Made by a program: the position numbers and the translations under genes. Positions 1 to 7,290 of a DNA stretch of 9,087 nt are shown here, piece after piece (within the stretch, counting starts at the first letter, position 1; every line of letters starts with the position of its first letter). The DNA comes from JACJXF01 sp964349045 (GTDB lineage: Bacteria > Bacteroidota > Bacteroidia > Bacteroidales > GCA-2748055), in assembly GCA_964349045.1 (NCBI GenBank), contig CAYGFI010000181.1:1-9087 (forward strand), read 5' to 3'. The notes under the pieces are model-generated. The model was not told where the DNA came from and searched no databases. It saw only the letters and a program-made list of their open reading frames with translations.

Positions 1-197
1 CTTATAAACAAAATTTTTGTTGAAAAGCTTGTTTTTATCTTAGAATTCGTGACGACGTGAAAGGTCAGATGTGACCGCGTCATAATTAGTTCATCAAATT
101 CCTGAAAACAATTTTCTCTATTTTATAAATTGCCATTCTCATCACGGGTTTCATTGAGGCTATCCATTTAGTAAACCTATACTCCTGAAAACCTACC

Positions 198-1985
198 CTA
201 ATCAAGCTTCAATACTGCCAGAAACGCCGTTTGAGGAATCTCAACATTTCCTACCTGCCGCATACGCTTCTTGCCTTTCTTCTGTTTCTCCAGCAATTTA
301 CGCTTTCGGGTGATATCTCCCCCGTAACACTTGGCGGTAACGTCTTTTCTGACTGCTTTAACAGTTTCACGGGCAATAACTTTGGCGCCGATAGCTGCCT
401 GAATGGCAATATCAAATTGCTGACGCGGAATAAGCTCTTTAAGTTTTTCTACCATGCGACGCCCAAAATCATACGCATTGTTCCTGTGTATCAGGGTTGA
501 CAGGGCATCTACCATCTCACCGTTCAGAAGGATGTCAAGTCTCACCAGGTCAGCCTTCTTATAATCCAATGGATGATAATCAAACGATGCGTAACCTTTG
601 GAAATGCTTTTCAGTTTATCATAAAAATCAAAAACAATTTCAGCTAACGGTATTTCGAATGTCAGCTCAACGCGGTTACTGGTGAGGTAAAGCTGATTCT
701 TAAGAATTCCCCTTTTATCAAGACAGAGTTTCATAATCGGACCCACATATTCTGCCTGTGAAATGACCTGTGCAGTAATATAAGGTTCTTCAATGCGCTC
801 AATATAATTCGCTTCCGGCAAACCTGAAGGATTGTGAACATCAATTATTTCCCCTTTATGTGAAACCACTTTGTACGAAACGTTTGGCACTGTGGTAATA
901 ACATCCATATCGAACTCCCGGTCAAGACGTTCCTGGATGATCTCCATATGTAAAAGTCCCAGGAATCCGCACCGGAATCCAAATCCAAGTGCGGCAGATG
1001 ATTCAGGGATGAAGGAAAGTGAAGCATCGTTAAGTTGAAGTTTTTCGATGGAGGTACGAAGATCTTCATATTCGTCGGCATCAACTGGGTAAATTCCGGC
1101 AAACACCATCGGTTTAACATCTTCGAATCCGGAAATAGGCTTTTCGCATGGGTTGGCAACTGTAGTAACAGTATCTCCCACTTTAACTTCTTTTGAAGCT
1201 TTGATGCCGGAAATAATATAACCCACATCGCCTGCACTCAGCACATCACGGGGCTCGTTTTTCAGGGCCAGGACACCGATCTCATCGGCATTATATTCCT
1301 TTTTGGTATTAAAAAATTTAACCAGCTCGCCTTTGTGGATGGTGCCGTTAAATATTCTGAAATACGCGTAAATCCCCCGGAAATTATTAAAAACCGAGTC
1401 GAATATCAGAGCCTGAAGTGGTGCGTTTGGGTCACCCTTGGGTGCAGGAACCCGATTGATTATGGCTTCCAGTATCTCATCAATCCCTATTCCTGTTTTT
1501 CCGCTGGCTTCAAGAATTGAGTCGCGTTCACAACCAATCAGATCTACAATTTGGTCCTTAACATCTTCAGGCATGGCGCTGTCAGAATCCATTTTATTCA
1601 GGATTGGAATTATTTCCAGGTTGTGTGCAATGGCCTGGTATAAAACGGAAATCGTCTGAGCCTGAATACCTTGAGTAGCATCAACCACCAGCAGTGCGCC
1701 CTCACAGGCGGCAATTGAACGGGATACTTCGTAAGAGAAATCAACGTGTCCCGGAGTATCAATAAGATTCAGGGCATACTTTTTTCCCTCTTGAAAATGT
1801 ACCATCTGTATGGCATGACTCTTAATGGTTATGCCTCTCTCACGCTCCAGATCCATATCGTCGAGCACCTGGTTCTGAAAATCTCTTTCCGTCACAGTTC
1901 CGGTTTTCACAAGCAGACGATCGGCCAGGGTGCTTTTGCCATGGTCAATATGAGCAATTATGCAAAAGTTTCGAATATGATCCAT
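198..1985 (-). CDS. lepA: Elongation factor 4 (LepA), ribosome-associated translational GTPase
   Basis: LepA/EF4 is a cytoplasmic GTPase that binds the ribosome and is linked to back-translocation and to 30S assembly or initiation. The 595-residue length is normal for the family. The G-domain motifs are all visible: the P-loop in AHIDHGKST (11-19), switch I RGITIK (50-55), DTPGH (76-80), NKMD (130-133) and a G5-like SGKTG (161-165). EF-G-like domains II, III and V follow. The end carries the LepA-specific C-terminal domain, with YGGDITRKRKLLEKQKKGKK near residue 558 and the ending VEIPQTAFLAVLKLD. The start ATG fits the usual family N-terminus (HIRNFCIIAHIDHGKS). There is no clear ribosome-binding site, as is common in Bacteroidota. 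It lies 81 bases downstream of the lipA-lipB fusion and has its own promoter-like box, so it may be transcribed separately. Identification is secure. Confidence 0.98.
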   Translation of the reverse strand: MDHIRNFCIIAHIDHGKSTLADRLLVKTGTVTERDFQNQVLDDMDLERERGITIKSHAIQMVHFQEGKKYALNLIDTPGHVDFSYEVSRSIAACEGALLVVDATQGIQAQTISVLYQAIAHNLEIIPILNKMDSDSAMPEDVKDQIVDLIGCERDSILEASGKTGIGIDEILEAIINRVPAPKGDPNAPLQALIFDSVFNNFRGIYAYFRIFNGTIHKGELVKFFNTKKEYNADEIGVLALKNEPRDVLSAGDVGYIISGIKASKEVKVGDTVTTVANPCEKPISGFEDVKPMVFAGIYPVDADEYEDLRTSIEKLQLNDASLSFIPESSAALGFGFRCGFLGLLHMEIIQERLDREFDMDVITTVPNVSYKVVSHKGEIIDVHNPSGLPEANYIERIEEPYITAQVISQAEYVGPIMKLCLDKRGILKNQLYLTSNRVELTFEIPLAEIVFDFYDKLKSISKGYASFDYHPLDYKKADLVRLDILLNGEMVDALSTLIHRNNAYDFGRRMVEKLKELIPRQQFDIAIQAAIGAKVIARETVKAVRKDVTAKCYGGDITRKRKLLEKQKKGKKRMRQVGNVEIPQTAFLAVLKLD

Positions 1986-2011
1986 AACGTTTTATCCCGG
2001 ATTTTGAGGTA

Positions 2012-2019
2012 CAAAGATA
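2012..2019 (-). promoter_or_regulatory. Putative -7 promoter box for lepA (TATCTTTG)
   Basis: Read on the minus strand, this is TATCTTTG, an exact match to the Bacteroidetes -7 consensus TAnnTTTG. It lies 26 bases before the lepA ATG, which gives a short leader of about 20 nt. I see no TTTG at the usual -33 spacing; the nearest approximation is TTTAC, about 26 bases upstream. The call rests on the -7 box and its position alone. Confidence 0.45.
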
Positions 2020-2066
2020 ATAAAATAGCAGAATTCAGAGAGAGTCGTAAATACAATAATCAGGAA

Positions 2067-3593
2067 TTACCTCAACATCTTAATCAGTATCACCTTCAGC
2101 TCCCGTTTCACCTCTTCCATAGGCAGTTCCCTTTTCAGTTCCACCTGCATCGATGTAACGCCTTTGGTTTGGAAACCGCAGGGATTGATATAAGTAAAAT
2201 AATCAAGGTTTGTATTAACATTGAGGGCAAAACCATGCATGGTGACGAAGCGGGCGGTGCGGACACCAATTGCGCATATCTTCCGGGCTTTTAAAGGGTG
2301 ACCTGTATCGATCCAGACACCAATTGCACCCTCCATCCGTTCTCCTTTTATCCCATAACCTGCCAGCAGTGTGATCATGGCCTCTTCCAGAAGTGAGATA
2401 TAGTTCTTTATCCCAAGACCAAAATGCTCCAGGTCAAGGATAGGGTACCCAACTATTTGTCCCGGTCCATGATAAGTGATATCACCTCCCCTGTTGATCC
2501 TGTAATAGGTTGCATTGATCTTTTCCAGAAAATCGGGTTGGATCAGCATATTGGATTCTTCGCCGCTTTTACCCAGTGTATATACATGCGGGTGTTCACA
2601 GAAGAGAATCCGGTGACCGGGGCTGATACCATTTTTCCCGTTCCGTTTATAGTTCTGCCATTGTTCAAAGAGTTCCTCCTGGTAGTCCCACGCTAACTTG
2701 TAATCAATGAGTTGAAGGTCCTCAAACTGTACCCTTTTCGGTGCATGCCGGGAAGCGTGGTATGAAGAGCGAACCAGCGGACTACTCTCCACCTGCCGGA
2801 ATCCCTTTTTCAAGGCAATCTCTCTGTATTCTTCAAATTTCTCCGGGGTGATATATTCCTCTACCGGCATATGGTACCGGGTTGGTTGCAGGTATTGTCC
2901 CAGGGTAAATACGCTGCAACCTGCCTCGAGAAGATCGTCCATCACCTGCAATACCTCCTCCTCCCGTTCACCAAGGCCAAGCATGATTCCTGATTTGGCT
3001 GTAATTCCGGACGTTGCCACCTGCCTGATTACAGAAAGGCTGGTCTCGTACTTTGCTTTGGTACGGATAAACGGTGTGAGTCTCCTGACCGTCTCAAGGT
3101 TGTGAGATATTACATCCGGGTCAGCATCAATTACCTGTTGTACAAGTTCCGGTTTTCCATCAAAATCAGGGATCAGAGTTTCTAAAGTCAGGCCCGGCGC
3201 CCGGTCATGAAGCGCCCTGATTGTAGTTGCCCAGGCTTCCGCCCCTCCATCAATGAGATCATCACGATCAACAGAGGTGATCACGGCATGGGTAATACTC
3301 ATCTTCAGGATGGAGTCTGCCAGGCGGTTTGGCTCATCCGGATCAACCGGTTTGGGACGCCCGGTTGGTACTGCGCAAAACTTGCAGGCTCTTGTGCATA
3401 TTTCCCCCAGTATCATAAAAGTAGCGGTACCTGAAGCCCAACATTCGCCGATATTAGGACAGTTACCGCTGTTGCAGATAGTATGAAGCCTGTTGCTTTC
3501 GACCACAGTTTTAACTTCCATATAACGGGCATCCCCGGGCATCTTCATGCGCATCCAGGGGGGTAATCGTTTTCTTTGGGGGAGGCCGGACAT
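2067..3593 (-). CDS. Bifunctional lipoyl synthase (LipA) / octanoyltransferase (LipB) fusion
   Basis: One uninterrupted frame encodes both enzymes of endogenous lipoate assembly: LipB moves octanoate from acyl-ACP to the lipoyl domains of 2-oxoacid dehydrogenases and GcvH, and LipA then inserts two sulfurs. Numbering from the chosen start (508 aa), residues 1-280 are LipA: auxiliary-cluster cysteines C40/C45/C51 (CNSGNCPNIGEC), radical-SAM cysteines C66/C70/C73 (CTRACKFC), and the C-terminal RSSY (275-278) that supplies the serine ligand. After a joint of about ten residues, 288-508 are LipB: RGGDITYHGPGQ (368-379), the KICAIG lysine K438 and the NPCGF cysteine C472. All catalytic residues are present. 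No in-frame ATG lies near the joint, so separate initiation of LipB is unlikely. An upstream ATG at 3638, preceded by AAAAGGGG, would add 15 residues and overlap mtaB. I prefer 3593 because MSGLPQRKRLPPW fits LipA N-termini. Confidence 0.93.
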   Translation of the reverse strand: MSGLPQRKRLPPWMRMKMPGDARYMEVKTVVESNRLHTICNSGNCPNIGECWASGTATFMILGEICTRACKFCAVPTGRPKPVDPDEPNRLADSILKMSITHAVITSVDRDDLIDGGAEAWATTIRALHDRAPGLTLETLIPDFDGKPELVQQVIDADPDVISHNLETVRRLTPFIRTKAKYETSLSVIRQVATSGITAKSGIMLGLGEREEEVLQVMDDLLEAGCSVFTLGQYLQPTRYHMPVEEYITPEKFEEYREIALKKGFRQVESSPLVRSSYHASRHAPKRVQFEDLQLIDYKLAWDYQEELFEQWQNYKRNGKNGISPGHRILFCEHPHVYTLGKSGEESNMLIQPDFLEKINATYYRINRGGDITYHGPGQIVGYPILDLEHFGLGIKNYISLLEEAMITLLAGYGIKGERMEGAIGVWIDTGHPLKARKICAIGVRTARFVTMHGFALNVNTNLDYFTYINPCGFQTKGVTSMQVELKRELPMEEVKRELKVILIKMLR

Positions 3594-3621
3594 GATAATA
3601 ATTTTTTGTTTTAAGATGAGA

Positions 3622-4896
3622 TCAGAGTAAAATACCATTCAGCCCCTTTTCAGCGATTGAATCAACTTTTAGTTTAACAAAACAATTCTGTGATCCGGAT
3701 AGAAAATGGAAGTGTATCGGAAGATAATGCTCACCATATCCCCGGGCCACTCCACCCCTGAGGATTTTCTCCACCAGCACTGTTTGTTCCTTTCCGATCA
3801 TGGATGTATAATAATTCCTTTTGTTCGTTTCGGAAATCTCCCTGATCAGTGAGCTACGTGCAGCTTTTTCATGTTCAGGAACAGGATTCTCCATACGTTC
3901 TGCGCGTGTTCCTTTGCGGGCCGAATAACGGAAGGTATGTATATGACTGAAAGACGCTTCCCTTGCTATCCGCAGTGTTTGTGCGAAATCTTCTTCTGTC
4001 TCACCCGGAAAACCAACAATAATATCTGTGGTGAAGTTAAACAGGGGATAAAGTCTTCGGAACTCGTTCACGATTTCCATGAAGGAACTGATATTATACA
4101 TCCTTCTCATTTTGAGTAATATTTTATCTGATCCGCTTTGCAGGCAAAGATGCAGATGTGGGGCCAGTTTGGGATGCATAAAAAGCTTTGAAAAATCATG
4201 ACCGAAACCATCCGGCTCAATGGACGAAATCCTTACCCGGAATTCGCCGGGAATTTCAAGAATGTTCTCTAGTAAATTTTCGAATTTCAATCCCCCGAAA
4301 TCATAACGACCGATATTGACTCCTGTAATAACAATTTCCTTAAATCCATTTGCCGTTACCTTTCTGATGTTTTCATATATCTCATCAGGATTGCGGCTTA
4401 CGGCTTTTCCACGAACCGTTGGAATGATACAAAACGTGCAGAAATTATCGCATCCATCCTGAATTTTGATGGAGGTTCGGGTGTGCAGGCTCCTGTCGAC
4501 CGTTTCATAACCAAATATATCGGAAGGCAACTGGTCCGGATGGATGATTTCTCCCCTGAAATGAGCTTCTACGAGTGAAAAAATATTGTTTTTATGTTCA
4601 TTATCAACTACATATGTTATCAGATCGTTTTTTTCGAGCAAGTCCTTATGATTATTTACCATACAACCGGCAACAACCATAACGGCTTCCGGGTTCCGGC
4701 CTGCAGCCTGTGAAATGATGTTTCTCGATTTCTGATCACTCTGGTTGGTGACTGTGCAGGTATTGATCACACATACATCGGCATTATCGCTGAATTTAAC
4801 TATTTCATACCCTCCCTTATGAAACTCGCTTACCATTGCATCGGTTTCATACTGATTCAGGCGACAACCCAGGGTCTTGAACGATACTTTCTTCAT
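3622..4896 (-). CDS. mtaB: tRNA (t6A37) 2-methylthiotransferase, MtaB type
   Basis: MtaB is a radical-SAM methylthiotransferase that converts t6A37 to ms2t6A37 in tRNAs decoding ANN codons. The protein has 424 residues, normal for the family. The N-terminal UPF0004 domain carries the second-cluster cysteines C11 (TLGCRLNQYET), C47 (VINTCTVTNQSDQKSRN) and C78 (VVAGCMVN). The radical-SAM domain carries C149/C153/C156 in QDGCDNFCTFCIIP. The TLGCRLNQ and NTCTVTNQSD signatures separate MtaB from MiaB (GCQMN, CSVRxKA) and RimO. The tail after about 365 fits a TRAM-like RNA-binding domain. It lies between the MiaB-family gene (112 bases upstream, with a large inverted repeat in the gap) and the lipA-lipB fusion (28 bases downstream), and is probably cotranscribed with the latter. 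No Shine-Dalgarno sequence is visible. I am sure of the family; the MtaB subtype rests on motifs only. Confidence 0.93.
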   Translation of the reverse strand: MKKVSFKTLGCRLNQYETDAMVSEFHKGGYEIVKFSDNADVCVINTCTVTNQSDQKSRNIISQAAGRNPEAVMVVAGCMVNNHKDLLEKNDLITYVVDNEHKNNIFSLVEAHFRGEIIHPDQLPSDIFGYETVDRSLHTRTSIKIQDGCDNFCTFCIIPTVRGKAVSRNPDEIYENIRKVTANGFKEIVITGVNIGRYDFGGLKFENLLENILEIPGEFRVRISSIEPDGFGHDFSKLFMHPKLAPHLHLCLQSGSDKILLKMRRMYNISSFMEIVNEFRRLYPLFNFTTDIIVGFPGETEEDFAQTLRIAREASFSHIHTFRYSARKGTRAERMENPVPEHEKAARSSLIREISETNKRNYYTSMIGKEQTVLVEKILRGGVARGYGEHYLPIHFHFLSGSQNCFVKLKVDSIAEKGLNGILL

Positions 4897-4914
4897 AATA
4901 GATTATTCACAAGG

Positions 4915-4998
4915 TTAAGCGCAAGGGCGCAAGGGCGCCAATTTAAAACGCAAATATACAATTGCGATTCCTTAGCGCCCTTGCGCCCTTGCGCTTAA
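4915..4998. repeat. Perfect 24-bp inverted repeat built from gcgcaagg units, 36-nt loop
   Basis: The left arm (4915-4938) and right arm (4975-4998) are exact reverse complements over 24 bases. Each arm is ttaa followed by two tandem copies of gcgcaagg and a closing gcgc (or its complement). The 36-base loop holds a smaller hairpin, cgcaa (4949-4953) with ttgcg (4962-4966). The arms are far richer in GC than the surrounding sequence. On neither strand does a T-run follow, so it is not a standard intrinsic terminator. From memory, GC-rich gcgcaagg/ccttgcgc-type short repeats recur between genes in Bacteroidota and related phyla; I could not check copies here. It fills most of the 112-base gap between the two methylthiotransferase genes. 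Confidence 0.9.
4951..4958 (-). promoter_or_regulatory. Putative -7 promoter box for mtaB (TATATTTG) inside the repeat loop
   Basis: On the minus strand this is TATATTTG, an exact fit to TAnnTTTG, in the context TTGTATATTTGCG. It lies 54 bases before the mtaB ATG and within the loop of the 24-bp inverted repeat. A transcript starting here would begin between the arms and carry only one of them, so it could not form the large hairpin. A transcript reading through from the upstream gene would carry both arms. No -33 TTTG is seen. Confidence 0.4.
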
Positions 4999-5008
4999 TA
5001 TTCGTTTT

Positions 5009-6370
5009 TCAATTAGCCATCCTAAGCGCCTCTGAATTTACCATAATTTTCTCTCCTTCAACCGAAAAATCAGACGCTGAAGTAACAGAAACATCAGTAA
5101 ACGTTCCAATCAGAGATTCCTGTGCGGAAGCAAACCGGACAATGATCTTACCTTCGGTAAGTCCATATAAATGCCCGGCTTTACGATCTTTACCTAATAC
5201 CAAAACTCTATATGTTTTTCCAATAAGGCTCTTATTATAATTTTCTGAAATCTCTGAGAGTTGACGAGTAAGCCTCTCGAAACGGTCTTTTTTATCAGCA
5301 ATACTCACATCATCATCCCAGCGGTAGCTGGCTGCTCCGGGTCGTGCGGAATATCTGGCAATATAGGCCATGTTGAATTGAAACTCATCCAGCGCTTTGC
5401 AGGTATTTATAAACTGTTCCTCGGTTTCGCCTGAAAATCCTACAATAATATCAGTGAAAAGAGTGACTTCGGGAATTTGTTTACGGATGTACATAATAAT
5501 ATCCCGGAATTTTTCAACATTATATCCACGGTTCATTCTTACCAGTACCTTGTCATCTCCTGATTGCAGGGGGATATGTATCATTTTAGCCAACACCCTG
5601 TACTTCGCTATAACATCAATCACCGCAGGTTTCATATCCCGGGGATGAGGGGAAGTGAAGTAAACCAGAAATTCACGACCGGATATATCTCCCAGCTGAC
5701 CAATTTTTTCGAGGAGCCGTGTAAAACTGATTTCTTCGCCTTTTTTATCATTCCCATAAGAATTCACATTCTGACCCAGAAGTGTAATGCTTTTATATCC
5801 GGTGCGAACCAGTTTTTCAATTTCTTCAAGAATATCTGCCGAGGGGCGGGACACCTCTCTCCCGCGTGTATAGGGAACTGCGCAAAAAGTACAAAATTTA
5901 TCACACCCGTTCTGTATTGGAACAAATGCTTCAAAGCGGGAAGAGTAAACAGGATTAACATTCCATAACGAAAAAATATTATCATTCAGAGGGATGCGGG
6001 AAGTATCTCTTTTAAGGGAAATGCCGCTTGTAACACCATATTCATGGATCATTTCCGGGAGCTGATTTGCTTCAGACATTGGGAACACCAGGTCAAAAAG
6101 TTTCAGAAACTTTTCTTTATCGGCCGGCAGTACGCAGCCACTCACAAAAGTGATCAGATTACGCTGGTTTTTCCACTTGTTCCATTTGTTGATCCTCGAA
6201 TATACTTTGTCGATTGCTTTCTGCCTGACCGAACAGGCCAGTATTCCCAACAAATTTGCCTCCTCCTCATTATCAGTATGAACATAGCCCATCCTGTGAA
6301 GAATGGAATGCATCCGTTCACTGTCAGATACATTCATCTGGCAACCCAAAGTAATTAAGTGGTAATACAT
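5009..6370 (-). CDS. MiaB-family tRNA methylthiotransferase (divergent MiaB)
   Basis: This 453-residue radical-SAM protein is a methylthiotransferase, most likely the MiaB type that makes ms2i6A37 from i6A37. The UPF0004 domain has C10 (TLGCQMNVSDSER), C46 (LACSVRQKA) and C79 (VSGCVLPAD). The radical-SAM cysteines are C156/C160/C163 (NGCDKFCTFCAVPYTRGREVSR). LLGQNVNSYG (197-206) is the MiaB hallmark. A TRAM-like RNA-binding domain covers about 382-436. One oddity is that the residues before C46 read LGILAC instead of the common xxNTC, so the conserved asparagine and threonine are missing. The sequence also lacks the ETYGCQMN form I associate with standard Bacteroidota MiaB, so it may be a second, divergent paralogue. 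It starts 9 bases after the oxidoreductase stop, with an AAGAAAGGG Shine-Dalgarno-like stretch in between, which suggests translational coupling. Confidence 0.88.
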   Translation of the reverse strand: MYYHLITLGCQMNVSDSERMHSILHRMGYVHTDNEEEANLLGILACSVRQKAIDKVYSRINKWNKWKNQRNLITFVSGCVLPADKEKFLKLFDLVFPMSEANQLPEMIHEYGVTSGISLKRDTSRIPLNDNIFSLWNVNPVYSSRFEAFVPIQNGCDKFCTFCAVPYTRGREVSRPSADILEEIEKLVRTGYKSITLLGQNVNSYGNDKKGEEISFTRLLEKIGQLGDISGREFLVYFTSPHPRDMKPAVIDVIAKYRVLAKMIHIPLQSGDDKVLVRMNRGYNVEKFRDIIMYIRKQIPEVTLFTDIIVGFSGETEEQFINTCKALDEFQFNMAYIARYSARPGAASYRWDDDVSIADKKDRFERLTRQLSEISENYNKSLIGKTYRVLVLGKDRKAGHLYGLTEGKIIVRFASAQESLIGTFTDVSVTSASDFSVEGEKIMVNSEALRMAN

Positions 6371-6379
6371 TTCCCTTTC

Positions 6380-7051
6380 TTAAAAATAAACTTCTGTAAA
6401 GATATGAGAATTCGATATACCTTTTTCCTGAAGGATGTCGATAGAATCAAAAACCATATCGCTGTTTCCGCAAAGGTAAACCATTGTTTCCTTATCGATA
6501 TGCATGCTTTTCAGGTATGTTGTGAGCCTGCCGTGAAAATTCCCTTTTTCGTCCCGTGAAGTACAGGTGATATATCTTCCTTTTTTATAAACTTCTTTTT
6601 CATAGGCTTCATCGATAGTACGTATCCCATGGATTATAGTGTAATCTGAATTGGGATATGTCTTTACAAAACTATGAAAAGGAGCAATTCCGGTTCCGCT
6701 GGCAATAAAGAGCAATTTTTTGTTTGCAGGAGGTTGCGCATTGGTAAGGAAAAAGCCATAAGGGCCGTTAACTTCCAGGGTATTTCCCGGGTTCAGTCTC
6801 CGTAATTTCTTGCTGACAATCCCATTTTCAACCTCCCTGATAAGTATTTCAAGGTATTCCTCATCTTTTCCACTATAAACCGAATACTCACGTGCATCGG
6901 TCATTCCAAGCACTCCCACAACAATATGTTGCCCTGGTTTAAACGTAATTCCATTTCTGCTGAAGCGCACCACATAAGAAGCTTCACAGAGATCCCTTAT
7001 TTCACTGACAGTAAACGGGGCAATCATCGATTGTATTTCAATCTTGTTCAT
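6380..7051 (-). CDS. FAD/NAD(P)-binding oxidoreductase of the ferredoxin-NADP reductase family
   Basis: A 223-residue flavin reductase with the two-domain ferredoxin-reductase fold. An FAD-binding barrel covers about 10-100, with the flavin motif REYSVYSG (54-61) and PYGFF near 97-101. The NAD(P)-binding domain has SGTGIAP (118-124) and the CGN motif (194-196). The chain ends in VYF; an aromatic residue at or next to the C-terminus that stacks on the flavin is typical of this family. No extra cysteine motif for a fused [2Fe-2S] domain is present, so it must pass electrons to or from a separate carrier such as ferredoxin or flavodoxin, or to a small molecule. It is the first gene of the run into the MiaB-family gene, with a 9-base gap, and has its own promoter-like box. 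A role in supplying electrons to the downstream radical-SAM enzymes is plausible but inferred only from position. The family is secure; the substrate is unknown. Confidence 0.88.
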   Translation of the reverse strand: MNKIEIQSMIAPFTVSEIRDLCEASYVVRFSRNGITFKPGQHIVVGVLGMTDAREYSVYSGKDEEYLEILIREVENGIVSKKLRRLNPGNTLEVNGPYGFFLTNAQPPANKKLLFIASGTGIAPFHSFVKTYPNSDYTIIHGIRTIDEAYEKEVYKKGRYITCTSRDEKGNFHGRLTTYLKSMHIDKETMVYLCGNSDMVFDSIDILQEKGISNSHIFTEVYF

Positions 7052-7068
7052 GTTTTATTGAGAGTATG

Positions 7069-7076
7069 CAAATTTA
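7069..7076 (-). promoter_or_regulatory. Putative -7 promoter box for the oxidoreductase gene (TAAATTTG)
   Basis: On the minus strand this is TAAATTTG, an exact match to TAnnTTTG, 17 bases before the ATG at 7051. About 20 bases further upstream the sequence reads TTATG, a weak relative of the -33 TTTG. It would be the main promoter for the reductase and the MiaB-family gene. Confidence 0.45.
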
Positions 7077-7177
7077 CTAATTAGAAATTAATACCCATAA
7101 CGCTTTTGGGAGGGAAGGGTTCATTTTGTTGTGGCTATAATTAAAAAATAATTCAGATTATAGAGGATTTGAAATAT

Positions 7178-7279
7178 TTATTTTGCATTCAAAAATAATT
7201 GATCATTTATGTCATTGTAATCAATCTCCAAACTTATTCTCCATGGATCCAATTCCCAATATCTTTCCACAATCACCAT
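7178..7279 (-). CDS. Possible small protein or gene remnant, 33 aa, unknown function
   Basis: An ATG at 7279, preceded by AAAAGGAA, opens a 33-codon frame with a protein-like composition: MVIVERYWELDPWRI at the start, then LEIDYNDINDQLFLNAK and a stop. The same frame stays open upstream into the end of the hydrolase gene, back to a stop near 7335, so about 51 codons are readable in a frame different from the hydrolase. Two tryptophans and a run of acidic residues look more like real coding sequence than random AT-rich DNA. I do not recognise the sequence. It could be a true small gene, or the C-terminal remnant of a decayed gene in the 239-base gap. No promoter box is seen directly before it. 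Confidence 0.25.
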   Translation of the reverse strand: MVIVERYWELDPWRISLEIDYNDINDQLFLNAK

Positions 7280-7290
7280 TTCCTTTTCAA

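Noticed and set aside
50..82. Nested inverted repeat (ggtca/tgacc inside tgacg/cgtca) downstream of lepA
   Set aside because: Two 5-bp arms with unequal spacers and no T-run; not convincing as a terminator or operator. The rest of 1-197 shows no gene; the longest minus-strand frame from an ATG is about 22 codons.
845..1237. A 130-codon minus-strand frame inside lepA
   Set aside because: It lies wholly within lepA in another frame, and lepA is intact and full length.
1746..2294. A 182-codon plus-strand open frame across the lepA start and the end of the lipA-lipB fusion
   Set aside because: It is antisense to two securely identified genes and crosses their boundary, and its translation resembles no protein family. 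Other plus-strand frames (231-500, 2424-2696, 5564-5968, 6044-6358) fail for the same reason.
3594..3638. Longer N-terminus for the LipA-LipB protein from the ATG at 3638
   Set aside because: The added 15 residues do not resemble a LipA N-terminus and would overlap mtaB by 17 bases. An AAAAGGGG lies before this ATG, so it is not excluded.
4915..4998. The 24-bp inverted repeat as a CRISPR repeat or an intrinsic terminator
   Set aside because: There is one inverted unit with no spaced direct repeats, and no T-run after either arm.
7135..7163. Inverted repeat ctataat / attatag between the hydrolase and oxidoreductase genes
   Set aside because: Seven AT-rich pairs with a 15-base loop are expected by chance in this AT-rich gap.
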